Assembly (NCBI GenBank): GCA_964636985.1
Contig: CAZWSX010000012.1
Coordinates: 130,874-194,873 of the forward strand
Direction of reading: 5' to 3'
DNA length: 64,000 bases
Origin: CAZWSX01 sp964636985
GTDB taxonomy: Bacteria; Planctomycetota; Planctomycetia; Pirellulales; Pirellulaceae
Both the position numbers and the translations under genes were made by a program. Below, in pieces: positions 1 through 10,192 of this stretch (position 1 is its first letter; each line of letters opens with the position of its first letter). The notes under the pieces are model-generated. The model saw only the letters and a list, made by a program, of their open reading frames with translations, was not told where the DNA came from and ran no database searches.

Positions 1-3000
1 CGCATCGTCATGTTATGCCGCAGGCTGCCTGCTGCCGCTGTTCGGTCTGCATAGACAGGGACCGGCATTAAGTCGGCGGCCGACGCGGGACGGAACGGAT
101 TGTTGATCAGGCTGGGGTACGCAACATTGGGCAACATCGCTCGGATGTTTGCCGGAACGCCGGTAATAGCCTGATCGGCTGCCGGAGCAATGGTACTGCC
201 GTAACTATTGGCGTCGTTATCATTGTTCCCGAGAGCAATTGGGATCCCCCGCCGTGCGAACAAGAAGCGGGTGAAGCCATCGATTGGGGTGGGGTCAGTC
301 GTGCTGGTTTTCGGCAACCAGGCCGCCGAGTTGTCACCCACGAGGGCCTGATAAACATTGCGGTCGTAGAGCGTATTGAGGTTGATCTTTCCAGGCTCTC
401 GCATTTTGGAGGCGCGGTTGTAAGGGAACCGATACGACTCCCAGCCGTTCCACCCGTTTGCGCTGCCATTGTTGTAGAACGTCGAACCCGACGTCGGACT
501 TGGCTGCGAAGCAACGGCATTGGAATTGAATGCTTGGAAGCCGCCCGCCGTATAGGAAGTCGGCAACTCTTCGCTGAAGAAATCCTCGGTCCCATTAAAT
601 CGCGATGGAATGTCGACGAGGTCGAAAATACGGACGAAGTCAGACCGTTTTAGCGCCGAGCCTGTGGCCGTCAAATTTGGACCGGTTGCACCATATTGCG
701 GCGTGTAGGTTATCAATCCATTGCCCTGATAGTTGACGTCATCTTCGGTATCAGCGGAGGACCATTGCATATTGAGCAGCGACGGGAAGAAGCCGTTAGC
801 CCCCCAAGGCTGCCCGCCGATGCGGATATTGGCACTGTAGGTACTTTGCTGAGCCGCTCCCGTTCCGTTGTCGTTCAAGAGGGGCAGGATGAAATCCGCT
901 CCCAATCTTGAGGAAGGTGAAGCAGGAACGGTGAGCAACTCCATCGCGCTGGCAAGCTGGCGATCGTGGATGCCGTTCCATGGCGGAGTGTTGTCTTCGT
1001 AAACAATGTTTCCATCGGTTTGCCGCTGACCGAGCGAGTAATTCTCGTACCCCAGCGTGTTCAGCAAGAGGTTGCCGTTAATCGGCCCACCCGACAGCGT
1101 AGGAACCTGAAAAGGTTGGAACTCCAAGATCTGCTGGTCCTCAGAGATTTGTTCCTGTTTGCTGACAAAATCGGGCAAGCGCCGCCAATCGATTGGATTC
1201 AGTCCATTCAGCGTCGGCGCATTGAACATTCCGTAGAGATAGCGGTTCGGCGCCTCGGTGGGAGCGGTGTAACCATTGTTTGCATCCCACCACGTCGCAG
1301 ACGTTACTGGATTCCAAAAGTTCGGATAGTTCGGCCGTTCAAATTGATCGGGGTAATTGCGGAAACCACGCTCGCGCGTCATGACTTGTGAACGCATTCG
1401 ACCAACTTTTGGATCGGGGTCGGTTGTCGACGAGTAAGGGTCGTCAATGTTTTCGGCCTGCATGTTATCTGGGTTGTTCCACGCATCAACGCCTCGAGGA
1501 TTCATGGCCATTGTCATGGGATCCATGTCCATCTGGTTTGGCGCAGTTGCCTGTGCCCCAGTCGTCGTCTTTCGTGTGTTGTCTAGGCCGGAAAACACCG
1601 TAACATCCGTCGTTTGCCAGTCGATCGTGATATACGGATTCGCATCGCGATGCCAGGGAACGCGCGGATCGGCAAGTCGTTGTAGGAACACAATCCGACG
1701 ATTCTCGTACGTCCCAGAATGCAACATCAGCTTGTCTTCGAGGGCACGAAGTGGAGCATAAGGTTGGAGGTCCAAAGGCATATCGGGCACATAAGGCTCT
1801 TCCGCTTGATCTGGCGGAGCGACGGCTCCGTAGAATCCCGCAGGACCGGTCGCCATCGCGTCGATGTTGCGGCGGTAGTAGGTAGGCGATGTCGCCGTCC
1901 CCTGGTCATCGGACAGATGCAAGGGCTCAGTGACGCTGAGGCCGACGTAGCCTCGGTAAGACGCATTTTGATGGCCATTGTCATAGTTGAGTACGGTTGT
2001 GTTGTCCGTCGCATCCAACTGCTGATACCGTTGGGCGATGACCGCCACCGGAGGCATATTCATAACCGTGGGCGTCATCAGTACGCCGTTGGCGTCGTAG
2101 TTCGCAACGGGATTGCCGTTTGTGTTGCCACGAGGGGTGAATCCCGGAGGATTCAACGAGATTCGGTGCAACGACCAGCCGAGGTCTCCCTTGCCGGTGT
2201 CGAAGATGTTGTCCGGAGTTCCATAGGGGTTGTCCGGATTGAGCGACTTCGCCTGAATCGCGCCGAAGTTGGTCGTTTGCCGTGGCCCCACCACCATGAA
2301 CTGTTGCGGGGCGAGATAAATATTGGTGTTACCCGAAGCGTTGCGGGCGGAGAATGTGCGCGAGTTGTCGCCGTTGTTGCCGTACACAAAGTGCTTGGTG
2401 AAGAGGTTCGGGCTTCCATTGGTGAAATAGACAAACCGTTCCAGTTCACAACGGCATCGATAGCGCTGCGTATTGCTTTGTGTGTAGCCGTTCATGTAGC
2501 CGCCGATCGGCGTTCGGTTTTTATACAGGTTTCCTCCGCCGGACCGGCCATCCAGGACGAGCGTCGAGGCTAACCGCTCTTCGCCGGTATCCATGTCCAT
2601 ATTGCCGACAAACGGAGACGTGGAAACATACTCCCGCAAAACGGTGTTTGGGGCGTTGTTGCCTTGATCGACCGTCGATTGGAAATCGTACGAGGGTTCG
2701 AACGCGAAACTCTGGCGGATCGGTGTGCCAGCCGCCGTCACAATCAAATTCCGCTCCGGCAAATAATCCTGCCGCTCTTCGCCCGCCGGAATGTGCTCGC
2801 TAATGGCCAACCGCCACACCGGTGTGGTGAGTGCTCCCGTCGCGGGATGCGAAGCAACGGCGTCAACGCGCAGTCTTGTTCGGTCGAGGCCTCCGTTATA
2901 TTCGTAGAGCGGTTGCGGCCCGTAGGAACGATCCGCGGTTTCGGGTGCGCCCGCGCCGGCGCGCACTTCGGGGTTTCTGGGGTTTCGCAGTTCGACGAAC

Positions 3001-6000
3001 AGCGACCCCTGCGGCAGTGCCAACTGGTCCATGTCGTCGTCATAACCGCTCGTTTTCGTACGCATGGCGTAGTAAGGAGAGTCGTGAACGCGGCGGTCGT
3101 GCGTTGCCAAGGTCTCGGTGATAACCATGTCGGGCTGTTCGCTACCCCACACGACTCTCCGCTCTGGGAAGTTGAAGCGATCAACGTCGTCTTCGGTGCC
3201 GAGGATGCCGTCCACCGACCACCCGTTCCACGGATTGACGTCGTATTCAAAGGCCGTCATGACGCCATCGGGGTCCATCGCATCGACGGCATTGACCGCC
3301 CATTGGGCGATCTTTCGCGCAAGCATCTCGCGCGCCGCCCACTGCGCCTGCGTCAGCCCTGCAAACTGGGGCGTATTCTGCGTGTAATTTGTGTTGCGGT
3401 AATCGAATTCGTCTTTGAACATGAAGTCGGCGACGCTTGGATCAATCATCAACGACATCAAGCAGTACAAATGCCTGGCCAGCAACTGACGCTGCGACAA
3501 ATAAACTCCCGTTGTATTGACAAGCTGGAAGTTGTTGGCGGCATGTGGACGGCGACTGGCGGCATCCGTTCGTAGATAGCCACGGATATCGGGCACATCG
3601 TTTTGGTTGGCATACGCAGGCGGAGTCGTGGTATAGGCTGCCCCCATGGGTCCGAGATAGCTGGGCGCATCGTCTTCGAAGTAGCGATTGAGATTCAACT
3701 TTTCGCCGTGCAGGATCTCCCACGGCAACATGCGACGCAACTGATCGTCGTAAGTGATCGCCTCGTACTGAAGGCCCGGGTCCCACCCGGCCAACGAGTC
3801 GATCTGTGCTTGGACATTCGGATCACCTGCGGCGTTCGGCAGGTTGGGAACCATCTGCCAAGGTTGCAGCAGAGGTCTGCCCAGGTACCGTGCGGTCGGG
3901 TTGGTCGTAGTGAGGTCTTGCCGGAACCAGAGATTGTTGGGGTCGTCCGGTGGCTGAGCCTTAAACGTGTACTGGATGGGGACTCTGGTTGGATCGCCCA
4001 TCGCAGGTAGCCGAGCTTTTGCGATCTCGGCGATCGATGAAGCAGAAAGCACTTGCTGCAAACGGCGGACGTTAAACGAGTAAGCAGACGGTTGGCCACC
4101 ATTGGGAGCCGCACCAGCGATGCAGGGATAGTCCCAGGTGTAAACCCGTGTCCCATTCGCAATGTTAAATGAGGTCGACTGCGTCCATTGACGCTTCAGC
4201 CACAGCGGCGCCGCGAAGTTGACCGAAGGAATATGCGAACTAAGCGTCGTGAACGCGTTGCGAATGCGCGGAAGGCCTGTGGAACCGGGCGACTGGTTGA
4301 GACCAAGAATCTGGAATAGGTGACTGTTCACCCCGGCGATGTCGAGATCGTTGGGCCGCAGGAGACGTTCCAACTCGTTGAGCGTAAAAGGAGAGTCGAG
4401 CGACGACGTTCCATAGGGGTTCGATTCGTATGTGCTGTTGACGAGGTCGAAGAGCCCGTTGTTAAAGCCGAAATTATAGAAGATCGGGTGTCCAAGCTTA
4501 TCAACATAAATCGCGCCTCGACCTTGAATGTCGAAGGGACTGCTCCCTGCGAGCGAGTATCCTGCCATGCCTGGCGCCGACACCATCCCCACGAAACCGT
4601 AAGGAGCATACGCCTGCATGGCCGTCACCGGGCCAACCAGCTTTCGAAGTGCCTGGTAGTCGTTGACTGCGCTGTTCGTCGCATCGAGGCCAGGCAAACC
4701 TGGCTGGGCATAGAACAGATTTAGACCGGCGTTGGGTTCTAGAGTGCTGCTGTACCGCGCCAAGAGGAGCCGCGATAAGGTCGCAGTGGTTCCAGGAAAG
4801 AGGATAGACGGATCAATGTCGGCAGGCCCCACTCCGATGCCGCGTGTGAGCTGCATGGGCACGCTCGCGCCGGCGGCAACATTCGAAGTAATGGTGGTAC
4901 GCAGCAGCATACCCGGGCCAGCATTGGGGTCGTGAGCATAATCTCCCGGCGAAACACCGGTCGTAACATTGACGACCGGGGCGCCCTGCGGAAGCGGCGC
5001 CACCTGGCCGAAGTTACCCACAGCGTTGATATTCAGCCGATTGTCCAGGTCCTGGACCATGATGGCGCAGAGGCGTTTGTAGCGGCGGCCGTCGGGCATC
5101 GTGACGATGGGAAGCCCGGGATCGATCCACACGCTGTCGCGAATGCCATCGTTGTCGTTGTCGACATCGAAAGCGTTCCGCGGCACGCCCCCCGCTGAAC
5201 TGAAATTGTTCACCACATCGCTGATTACCATATTTGCATAGGCGGTGTCCGCAGGCGTATTGACCAAGTAGTTGAACGTGTCCGCCGACGGCATGCCGCC
5301 GCGCACTGGGGAAAACGGATTGCTGCCGGAAAAGTTCGGGTTCATCGCAACGGACGGGCGGAACATCACTCGTCGCGTCACACTTTCGACATACCGAAGC
5401 CGGATGGCCCAATCGTTAGGTGGCGCCCCTCCCCAGAGCAACGGACCATCCGAGGGGTCGAGCACTCCATTGAGGCCATAAGGGAAAAAGAATGCAGCGA
5501 CCTGAAGAGCGCGCGAGTTAATCCCCGAGAGAGGTCCCGATTGAGCGGTGTCTTCGGCCCCGCCTGTATCGTAGACCTTCGTGATCATCCGGTTAAACCA
5601 GTAATTGATCAGCGGGCCTTGGTGGAACGATGGGCCAACATAGAAGGCATTGGGGTTGAAGAGTTGCGGATTGTTAATATCCGGGGTGCTGGGGTCCGCG
5701 ATGTAACTAACCGGTATCTTTGCCGCCAGCCAGAGGTTCTGTGGGTCGTAAGCATCGTAGGGTTCGTTGGCGCCACGCTGTTCGGGATTGAGTGGAACAA
5801 AGGTAGGCGGGACGCTCGTACCATCGCTAGGAACTGCGGCCAGCGGATCTTCCTGGACCGAGTGCATGTAGGGCCCCGGGTCACGTTCAAGATTCCGGAG
5901 CGCTACTGAAACGTTGAAAGGGGGCGTTGGGTCGGGAGTGTAGGGCTGAGTGTAGATGTTCAGGCCCCCCATGGACCGCGCGGCATTTTCATACTTCGCG

Positions 6001-7076
6001 AAGTGGGGCATCAGTGCCACCAGATTTTCAACACGTCTGCGCTTATCTCGAATGACGCGCGGCGTGTCGCTGGTCGGTGGGAACATCGCGTTGTACAAAC
6101 TGCTGCCAAAGCCACCAGTACCATACGCGTTACCTGCGTCTAGGGCACGGTGCCAACCATCCGTCTGATTCAAGTTGCCAAACTGACCTATCGGGTCTTG
6201 GGAATCGGCACCCACAGGTGCAGGATTGTCGTTGTAGGTTAGCCCCCAAATAGCAGTGGGTGCGGGGGTCGTGGTGGCGAAGTTGCCTTGTTGCCAGCCG
6301 TGTCCAGAGCCTCCGTAGGGCTTGCCGCTTAGGAGAAAACGCGAGTTGACGAGCGTCGTCGCGAACTCCGGATTGTTGGCGATGTCGAGGGTATACAGAT
6401 TTCGTCCCGAGAAGCTCGTCGCATCGACCAGCAGCGCTGGCAGAACTCCGGTATTGATGTTGGCGGGATCGTAACCTCGGATGCGGACTGACTCGCCGGC
6501 CAATGGCCCCGAGACAAAGTGGATCCAGCAGCCGGTGTAGGCATTGGGAACGTCGGAGGTGGCTGCACCATCGCCAAGCAGCGTGGTCGTGTTGTTGAAA
6601 TGGAAGCGGACGAACTGCTGCGCAGCCATCAGTTGCGGATAGACAACGGTATTTTCCGTAAACGATACAACGTTGCCGAAGCCGGAGGCATGCATCCCGT
6701 AAAGGTCGCGAAGCAGACTGTGTCCCGCCAGCGAACTGGCATTACTAACGCCCGCCGCGGCCGATGCCAGCGCGGAGTCGTACGTGAAGCCGGTCGCAGG
6801 ATCCGTGATCCGAGTGCCGCCCGCGTATTGGTAGCTGGGTTCGCGCAGCAAATCGTAGAAGACTCGGTCAAGTTCCGATTGAGGCTTGTCGCGGTAGAAC
6901 TCGAGCCGCTTGGACGCCGCGGCAGTGTCCTTATAGCGCGAGGCGATTACTGCATAGGTCACGCCCAGCAGCACGAATAGCACCAGCAGGCTGATCACAA
7001 TCAGCAGCACCACACCCCGTTTGCGACGGGCTCGTTCGCCAAGTCGTTGCCAGCGGCGAATTTGTTTAGCGCTCAT
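1..7076 (-). CDS. Giant GspK/PilX-like pilin-anchored protein (3' end beyond window)
   Basis: The reading frame starts at ATG 7076 and I see no stop down to base 1, so at least 2,358 residues are encoded and the C-terminus lies outside the window. The N-terminus is a basic stretch (about residues 7-20) followed by one hydrophobic segment at about 21-46, as in minor pilins of the PilX/GspK group. There is no classical G-FTLxE cleavage site. The rest is Asn/Pro/Tyr-rich and predicted extracellular. Two motifs, DNRLNIN near residue 676 and GKINLNT near 2228, resemble the conserved INLNT signature of GspK pseudopilins. It is the last visible gene of the pilus cluster and follows a prepilin gene by 61 bases. 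Known GspK proteins are about 300-350 residues, so this one is about seven times larger. Family assignment is inference; the open frame is direct. Confidence 0.8.
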   Translation of the reverse strand, partial: MSAKQIRRWQRLGERARRKRGVVLLIVISLLVLFVLLGVTYAVIASRYKDTAAASKRLEFYRDKPQSELDRVFYDLLREPSYQYAGGTRITDPATGFTYDSALASAAAGVSNASSLAGHSLLRDLYGMHASGFGNVVSFTENTVVYPQLMAAQQFVRFHFNNTTTLLGDGAATSDVPNAYTGCWIHFVSGPLAGESVRIRGYDPANINTGVLPALLVDATSFSGRNLYTLDIANNPEFATTLVNSRFLLSGKPYGGSGHGWQQGNFATTTPAPTAIWGLTYNDNPAPVGADSQDPIGQFGNLNQTDGWHRALDAGNAYGTGGFGSSLYNAMFPPTSDTPRVIRDKRRRVENLVALMPHFAKYENAARSMGGLNIYTQPYTPDPTPPFNVSVALRNLERDPGPYMHSVQEDPLAAVPSDGTSVPPTFVPLNPEQRGANEPYDAYDPQNLWLAAKIPVSYIADPSTPDINNPQLFNPNAFYVGPSFHQGPLINYWFNRMITKVYDTGGAEDTAQSGPLSGINSRALQVAAFFFPYGLNGVLDPSDGPLLWGGAPPNDWAIRLRYVESVTRRVMFRPSVAMNPNFSGSNPFSPVRGGMPSADTFNYLVNTPADTAYANMVISDVVNNFSSAGGVPRNAFDVDNDNDGIRDSVWIDPGLPIVTMPDGRRYKRLCAIMVQDLDNRLNINAVGNFGQVAPLPQGAPVVNVTTGVSPGDYAHDPNAGPGMLLRTTITSNVAAGASVPMQLTRGIGVGPADIDPSILFPGTTATLSRLLLARYSSTLEPNAGLNLFYAQPGLPGLDATNSAVNDYQALRKLVGPVTAMQAYAPYGFVGMVSAPGMAGYSLAGSSPFDIQGRGAIYVDKLGHPIFYNFGFNNGLFDLVNSTYESNPYGTSSLDSPFTLNELERLLRPNDLDIAGVNSHLFQILGLNQSPGSTGLPRIRNAFTTLSSHIPSVNFAAPLWLKRQWTQSTSFNIANGTRVYTWDYPCIAGAAPNGGQPSAYSFNVRRLQQVLSASSIAEIAKARLPAMGDPTRVPIQYTFKAQPPDDPNNLWFRQDLTTTNPTARYLGRPLLQPWQMVPNLPNAAGDPNVQAQIDSLAGWDPGLQYEAITYDDQLRRMLPWEILHGEKLNLNRYFEDDAPSYLGPMGAAYTTTPPAYANQNDVPDIRGYLRTDAASRRPHAANNFQLVNTTGVYLSQRQLLARHLYCLMSLMIDPSVADFMFKDEFDYRNTNYTQNTPQFAGLTQAQWAAREMLARKIAQWAVNAVDAMDPDGVMTAFEYDVNPWNGWSVDGILGTEDDVDRFNFPERRVVWGSEQPDMVITETLATHDRRVHDSPYYAMRTKTSGYDDDMDQLALPQGSLFVELRNPRNPEVRAGAGAPETADRSYGPQPLYEYNGGLDRTRLRVDAVASHPATGALTTPVWRLAISEHIPAGEERQDYLPERNLIVTAAGTPIRQSFAFEPSYDFQSTVDQGNNAPNTVLREYVSTSPFVGNMDMDTGEERLASTLVLDGRSGGGNLYKNRTPIGGYMNGYTQSNTQRYRCRCELERFVYFTNGSPNLFTKHFVYGNNGDNSRTFSARNASGNTNIYLAPQQFMVVGPRQTTNFGAIQAKSLNPDNPYGTPDNIFDTGKGDLGWSLHRISLNPPGFTPRGNTNGNPVANYDANGVLMTPTVMNMPPVAVIAQRYQQLDATDNTTVLNYDNGHQNASYRGYVGLSVTEPLHLSDDQGTATSPTYYRRNIDAMATGPAGFYGAVAPPDQAEEPYVPDMPLDLQPYAPLRALEDKLMLHSGTYENRRIVFLQRLADPRVPWHRDANPYITIDWQTTDVTVFSGLDNTRKTTTGAQATAPNQMDMDPMTMAMNPRGVDAWNNPDNMQAENIDDPYSSTTDPDPKVGRMRSQVMTRERGFRNYPDQFERPNYPNFWNPVTSATWWDANNGYTAPTEAPNRYLYGMFNAPTLNGLNPIDWRRLPDFVSKQEQISEDQQILEFQPFQVPTLSGGPINGNLLLNTLGYENYSLGQRQTDGNIVYEDNTPPWNGIHDRQLASAMELLTVPASPSSRLGADFILPLLNDNGTGAAQQSTYSANIRIGGQPWGANGFFPSLLNMQWSSADTEDDVNYQGNGLITYTPQYGATGPNLTATGSALKRSDFVRIFDLVDIPSRFNGTEDFFSEELPTSYTAGGFQAFNSNAVASQPSPTSGSTFYNNGSANGWNGWESYRFPYNRASKMREPGKINLNTLYDRNVYQALVGDNSAAWLPKTSTTDPTPIDGFTRFLFARRGIPIALGNNDNDANSYGSTIAPAADQAITGVPANIRAMLPNVAYPSLINNPFRPASAADLMPVPVYADRTAAAGSLRHNMTM

Positions 7077-7137
7077 GTGCGAATCCTTAGTGCTAATCCC
7101 GGGAACGAGCGTCCCCAATCGAGCAGACAAGACGAGA

Positions 7138-8718
7138 TTACTGGAGTGGATAAGCCAACGTCACCGTCTTTTCAAAGACGGCCACCACCGAGGGAACAAT
7201 CGTGACTTGAACCGCGAAGTTGCCAACTTGCCAGTCGGGCCCTTCCAACGTGACGGCGCGGGCATGCCGACCGACGATCCCACCAAAGCTTCCGGCTTCG
7301 ACCAACTCGCCAACGTTCACAACCCGATACCATTGATGACGAATGACCGGGGGAGGAATGTTGTTGGCACCCACGTCGCGAGACAACCCGGTTTGACCGA
7401 AGTTGGCCGCCGCGGCGCTGGTGATGCCGGACAACAGGACCCAATCGTTGGCTCGGATATGGTTGAGAGGTGTCTGATTCGCGGCCGGCGTTTCGATGAC
7501 GACTTCCCCTCCGGCAAAGCCACCAGATAAAAACCCACGCGCCGGGCCGGCCGCTGGGCCGGCAATTTCAGCGACCATCTCATCGCTGGCCTGGCCACTC
7601 AGACCATTGCGGTTGAGGCCAAGGCCCGCACCGTTGTACCTGGCTGCGGCCGGGCTTGCCCCCGGGACTACATTGAATCGCGGGGGAGTCCGTCGGCGGT
7701 GCACCACAATCGACATGGTGTAAGTCGCGTTCGTACCAATCTCGTTGTTGATGGCGATGGGGCGCGTGTTGCCTAACGAGTTCACCGCCATCGTGGAACT
7801 GTAGGTACTCGCGTTGCTGTTTGTGAGGAGAGGGACGAAGGTCGCCATCCACGATAGATCCTGGTTGGTTTGGCGCTTCATCGTGTAGCGAAGGCTTGCG
7901 TCGTCGACCGTAAGTCCCTCTTGAATCGCCGGAAACGTGCGATCGGTAGGCGAGCGTTTGAACACGACGTCGTCAGGCATCGTGAACAATCGCTCGGCCT
8001 GCGCGGCGCTCATCGAAGAGGTCGTGGGAGCAAATGCGCCCGCGACCGCTCCCAGCGTCAGCCGCCGCATGTTGTAGATGGGCGTGACGGGAGTGCCCGC
8101 TCCATCGTCAAAGGGATGCTTTGTGAAGTAGGGAAAGAGCTGCAGGTCGTAGTTGGCCCCCATGTGCTGGTCGCGAACGTCCTGGTTCGCCGTCAAGTTG
8201 TCGCACATCGCGCCGGCGTTGGCCGGCAACAGCAGATCCATGTCGCTCAGCAAAAATGGGTCGATGCAAAACGATGTGATGGGGGGACTGTAGGGAGGCC
8301 GATCCAGACGTGTGAAAGGGGGATTGGGGGACTGTGTCAGCAATACATTCGCATCATACGCGGCTTGCCTGAAACCGTAGTCGATATTGATGTCGACAAT
8401 GCCTGGGTTTCGCCCGTAGCCCAGGGGAGCATGCACGCCCGTGTAGAAAAACGTCCGCCACTGCAAAGGATTGCGTAAGCCGATGATGTCGGCGGTTTGC
8501 TGCGCGGCTTCGCCTGTCGCGGCGGCCTGGTCGGCGATCAAGCCGAGTTCCACCTGGCGAGCAGCAACAGGAATCAAGGCCACGGCCGCCAGCAATCCGA
8601 TGGTCGCCACTCCGATCGAGAAGACCACTTCGAGAAGTGTTACCCCTTCGCGATCGGTCATTCCATCGCGAGTGTGTGCCGTGATGGGATATCGCTTGCG
8701 AGAATTCCGCAATCGCAT
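7138..8718 (-). CDS. Prepilin-type N-terminal methylation protein (GspI/PilV-like), 526 aa
   Basis: A type IV prepilin-like leader is visible: the motif REGVTLLEVVFSIGV (about residues 23-37), with the conserved Glu five residues after the cleavage point, leads into a hydrophobic helix. The remaining roughly 480 residues are a globular domain of unknown fold, far longer than a GspI or PilV pseudopilin (about 120-180). ATG 8718 is two bases from the stop of the upstream prepilin gene and has a GAGGGGGA ribosome site about 8 bases before it, so the two are probably translationally coupled. Probably a minor pseudopilin of the pilus/secretion filament. The exact class (I, J or PilV) cannot be settled from the N-terminus alone. 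Confidence 0.82.
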   Translation of the reverse strand: MRLRNSRKRYPITAHTRDGMTDREGVTLLEVVFSIGVATIGLLAAVALIPVAARQVELGLIADQAAATGEAAQQTADIIGLRNPLQWRTFFYTGVHAPLGYGRNPGIVDINIDYGFRQAAYDANVLLTQSPNPPFTRLDRPPYSPPITSFCIDPFLLSDMDLLLPANAGAMCDNLTANQDVRDQHMGANYDLQLFPYFTKHPFDDGAGTPVTPIYNMRRLTLGAVAGAFAPTTSSMSAAQAERLFTMPDDVVFKRSPTDRTFPAIQEGLTVDDASLRYTMKRQTNQDLSWMATFVPLLTNSNASTYSSTMAVNSLGNTRPIAINNEIGTNATYTMSIVVHRRRTPPRFNVVPGASPAAARYNGAGLGLNRNGLSGQASDEMVAEIAGPAAGPARGFLSGGFAGGEVVIETPAANQTPLNHIRANDWVLLSGITSAAAANFGQTGLSRDVGANNIPPPVIRHQWYRVVNVGELVEAGSFGGIVGRHARAVTLEGPDWQVGNFAVQVTIVPSVVAVFEKTVTLAYPLQ

Positions 8719-8720
8719 CG

Positions 8721-10181
8721 TTACAGTCCCCCTCTGGAGTTCAAACTGTTCGCAAACAGGCGAGAATCTTCGATCAGGACGCGACGCCTGAATTCGGCGT
8801 TAATTGGGACGCCGTTGGCATCCCACTCGCGCTGCCCGCTCATGTCGCCCAGATCGCCTGCAGTTAATGAAGCGCGAATCACGGCAATGTCGGAAGTCGC
8901 GGCGGCTCCCGTTCGATTGTTGATGGTCACCCAAACGCTGGAACCGTCTCGAAGGTTGCCGTATGCGGTGTTGCGGGTGAGCGTGCCGGTATTGTTGTCG
9001 GCGGCGCGCACCCACACGCCTGCGGTCTGTACCAAAGCAGGTGCGTCGAGCTTGGCCATTTGTTTGCGCGAGCCAACCATCAAATGAAGCGCCGCATTGG
9101 GCCTGATGCCACTGAAGGTGTCGATCGACCCGTTTTGTGCAAATAGGAGGACGGGGTTTTCGCCAGGAAGGTTTTGGCCTAAGGCGTATTCACTTCGACC
9201 AAAGCCCGAGCATCGAAGGTCGATCGCTGACCCGCTAGGGAGTTCCAGCACCGAATTCCCCACCCGCTGCGGCGGCAACAGGATTTGGTACTTGAGCAGT
9301 TGGCCCTTCTGCGGAAGGATCGGGGCGCCGATGGTATAGGGCTGATTGGTATTGGTGTTTTGCAACAGGTTGAGAGAACTAAGAATTCGCTGATCGGCCG
9401 GATACCAAGCCGGCTTGAGCGTCGGACGATCGAGTGTGGTCACACCCGCTGCTTGAATGCGAAATCGGCCCGAAGTGAGGCCGCTGGCGAGCGTGACTCG
9501 GCGAGTAGGCGACTGACTCGTCGCGGGATTGGGGTCGAGTTCGCGGATCCCTTCGAACCAGGGCCCCGTACCGTCAAATCGAATCCGAAAGGCCGATCCC
9601 TGTGGGATCAGCGCTTCGAGCGAACGGTCGACATCGCCACCCGTGTTCGCCATGACGTTCGCGAAATTGGCGGGACTGCCAAAGAACGTCAGATAGGCGA
9701 AGGGATTCGATGCGCCCCCATCGGCGCTGTTATAAGCTTGCATCACCGGCGGTGGGTCGGGATCGAAACCATTCGAAACGTCCGCAGGCGTACGCGGATT
9801 CGAGATAATCACACATGAGCCAGCCGCGGTACCTTGGAACATCGGCGGAACCTCGGCCAAGTAGAGCCGCGTTACGGCATCGCGGTCTTGTACGTCGGGC
9901 GCAACCTTCGGGTCGAGCGAGGTATCGAACATGACCCCTACTGGGCGACCGCGCAGCGCCGCCATGCTGCGCGCTTCCGCGCATAGCGCTTGCACTTGCC
10001 TCGCAGCTTCGCGATTCTTGCTGGAAGCATTGAGCGGCTTAAGGATCGGAACAGCCGCGGCCACTAGAAGGATCATGATGCTCACGGAAACCATCAACTC
10101 GGTCAACGTCAAGCCGGGCCGCAACTTTGGTTTGCGCGACTTCAACTTACCGGAGCGAACATGAGAGCGTGCAATCGTCAC
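8721..10181 (-). CDS. Prepilin-type protein, GspH-like, 486 aa
   Basis: The N-terminus has a long basic leader of about 23 residues, then the prepilin signature RPGLTLTELMVSVSIMILL with the Glu at +5 after Gly. The text after the helix (AARQVQALCAEARSMAALRGRPVGVMF) resembles the start of GspH/FimT pseudopilins, where the helix is followed by a short strand. The translation start is a GTG at 10181 with AGGAGA seven bases upstream; I found no better ATG. At 486 residues it is about three times the usual GspH length. It sits between two other prepilin genes with gaps of 2 and 11 bases, so it is in one transcription unit with them. Confidence 0.82.
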   Translation of the reverse strand: MTIARSHVRSGKLKSRKPKLRPGLTLTELMVSVSIMILLVAAAVPILKPLNASSKNREAARQVQALCAEARSMAALRGRPVGVMFDTSLDPKVAPDVQDRDAVTRLYLAEVPPMFQGTAAGSCVIISNPRTPADVSNGFDPDPPPVMQAYNSADGGASNPFAYLTFFGSPANFANVMANTGGDVDRSLEALIPQGSAFRIRFDGTGPWFEGIRELDPNPATSQSPTRRVTLASGLTSGRFRIQAAGVTTLDRPTLKPAWYPADQRILSSLNLLQNTNTNQPYTIGAPILPQKGQLLKYQILLPPQRVGNSVLELPSGSAIDLRCSGFGRSEYALGQNLPGENPVLLFAQNGSIDTFSGIRPNAALHLMVGSRKQMAKLDAPALVQTAGVWVRAADNNTGTLTRNTAYGNLRDGSSVWVTINNRTGAAATSDIAVIRASLTAGDLGDMSGQREWDANGVPINAEFRRRVLIEDSRLFANSLNSRGGL

Positions 10182-10192
10182 GTTCGAGTCTC

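Noticed and set aside
966..6980. Several plus-strand open frames of 70-300 codons across the giant minus-strand gene (for example 1719-2573, 2664-3575)
   Set aside because: They lie opposite an uninterrupted 2,358-codon frame, lack ribosome sites and family-like sequence, and look like shadows of high-GC codon use.
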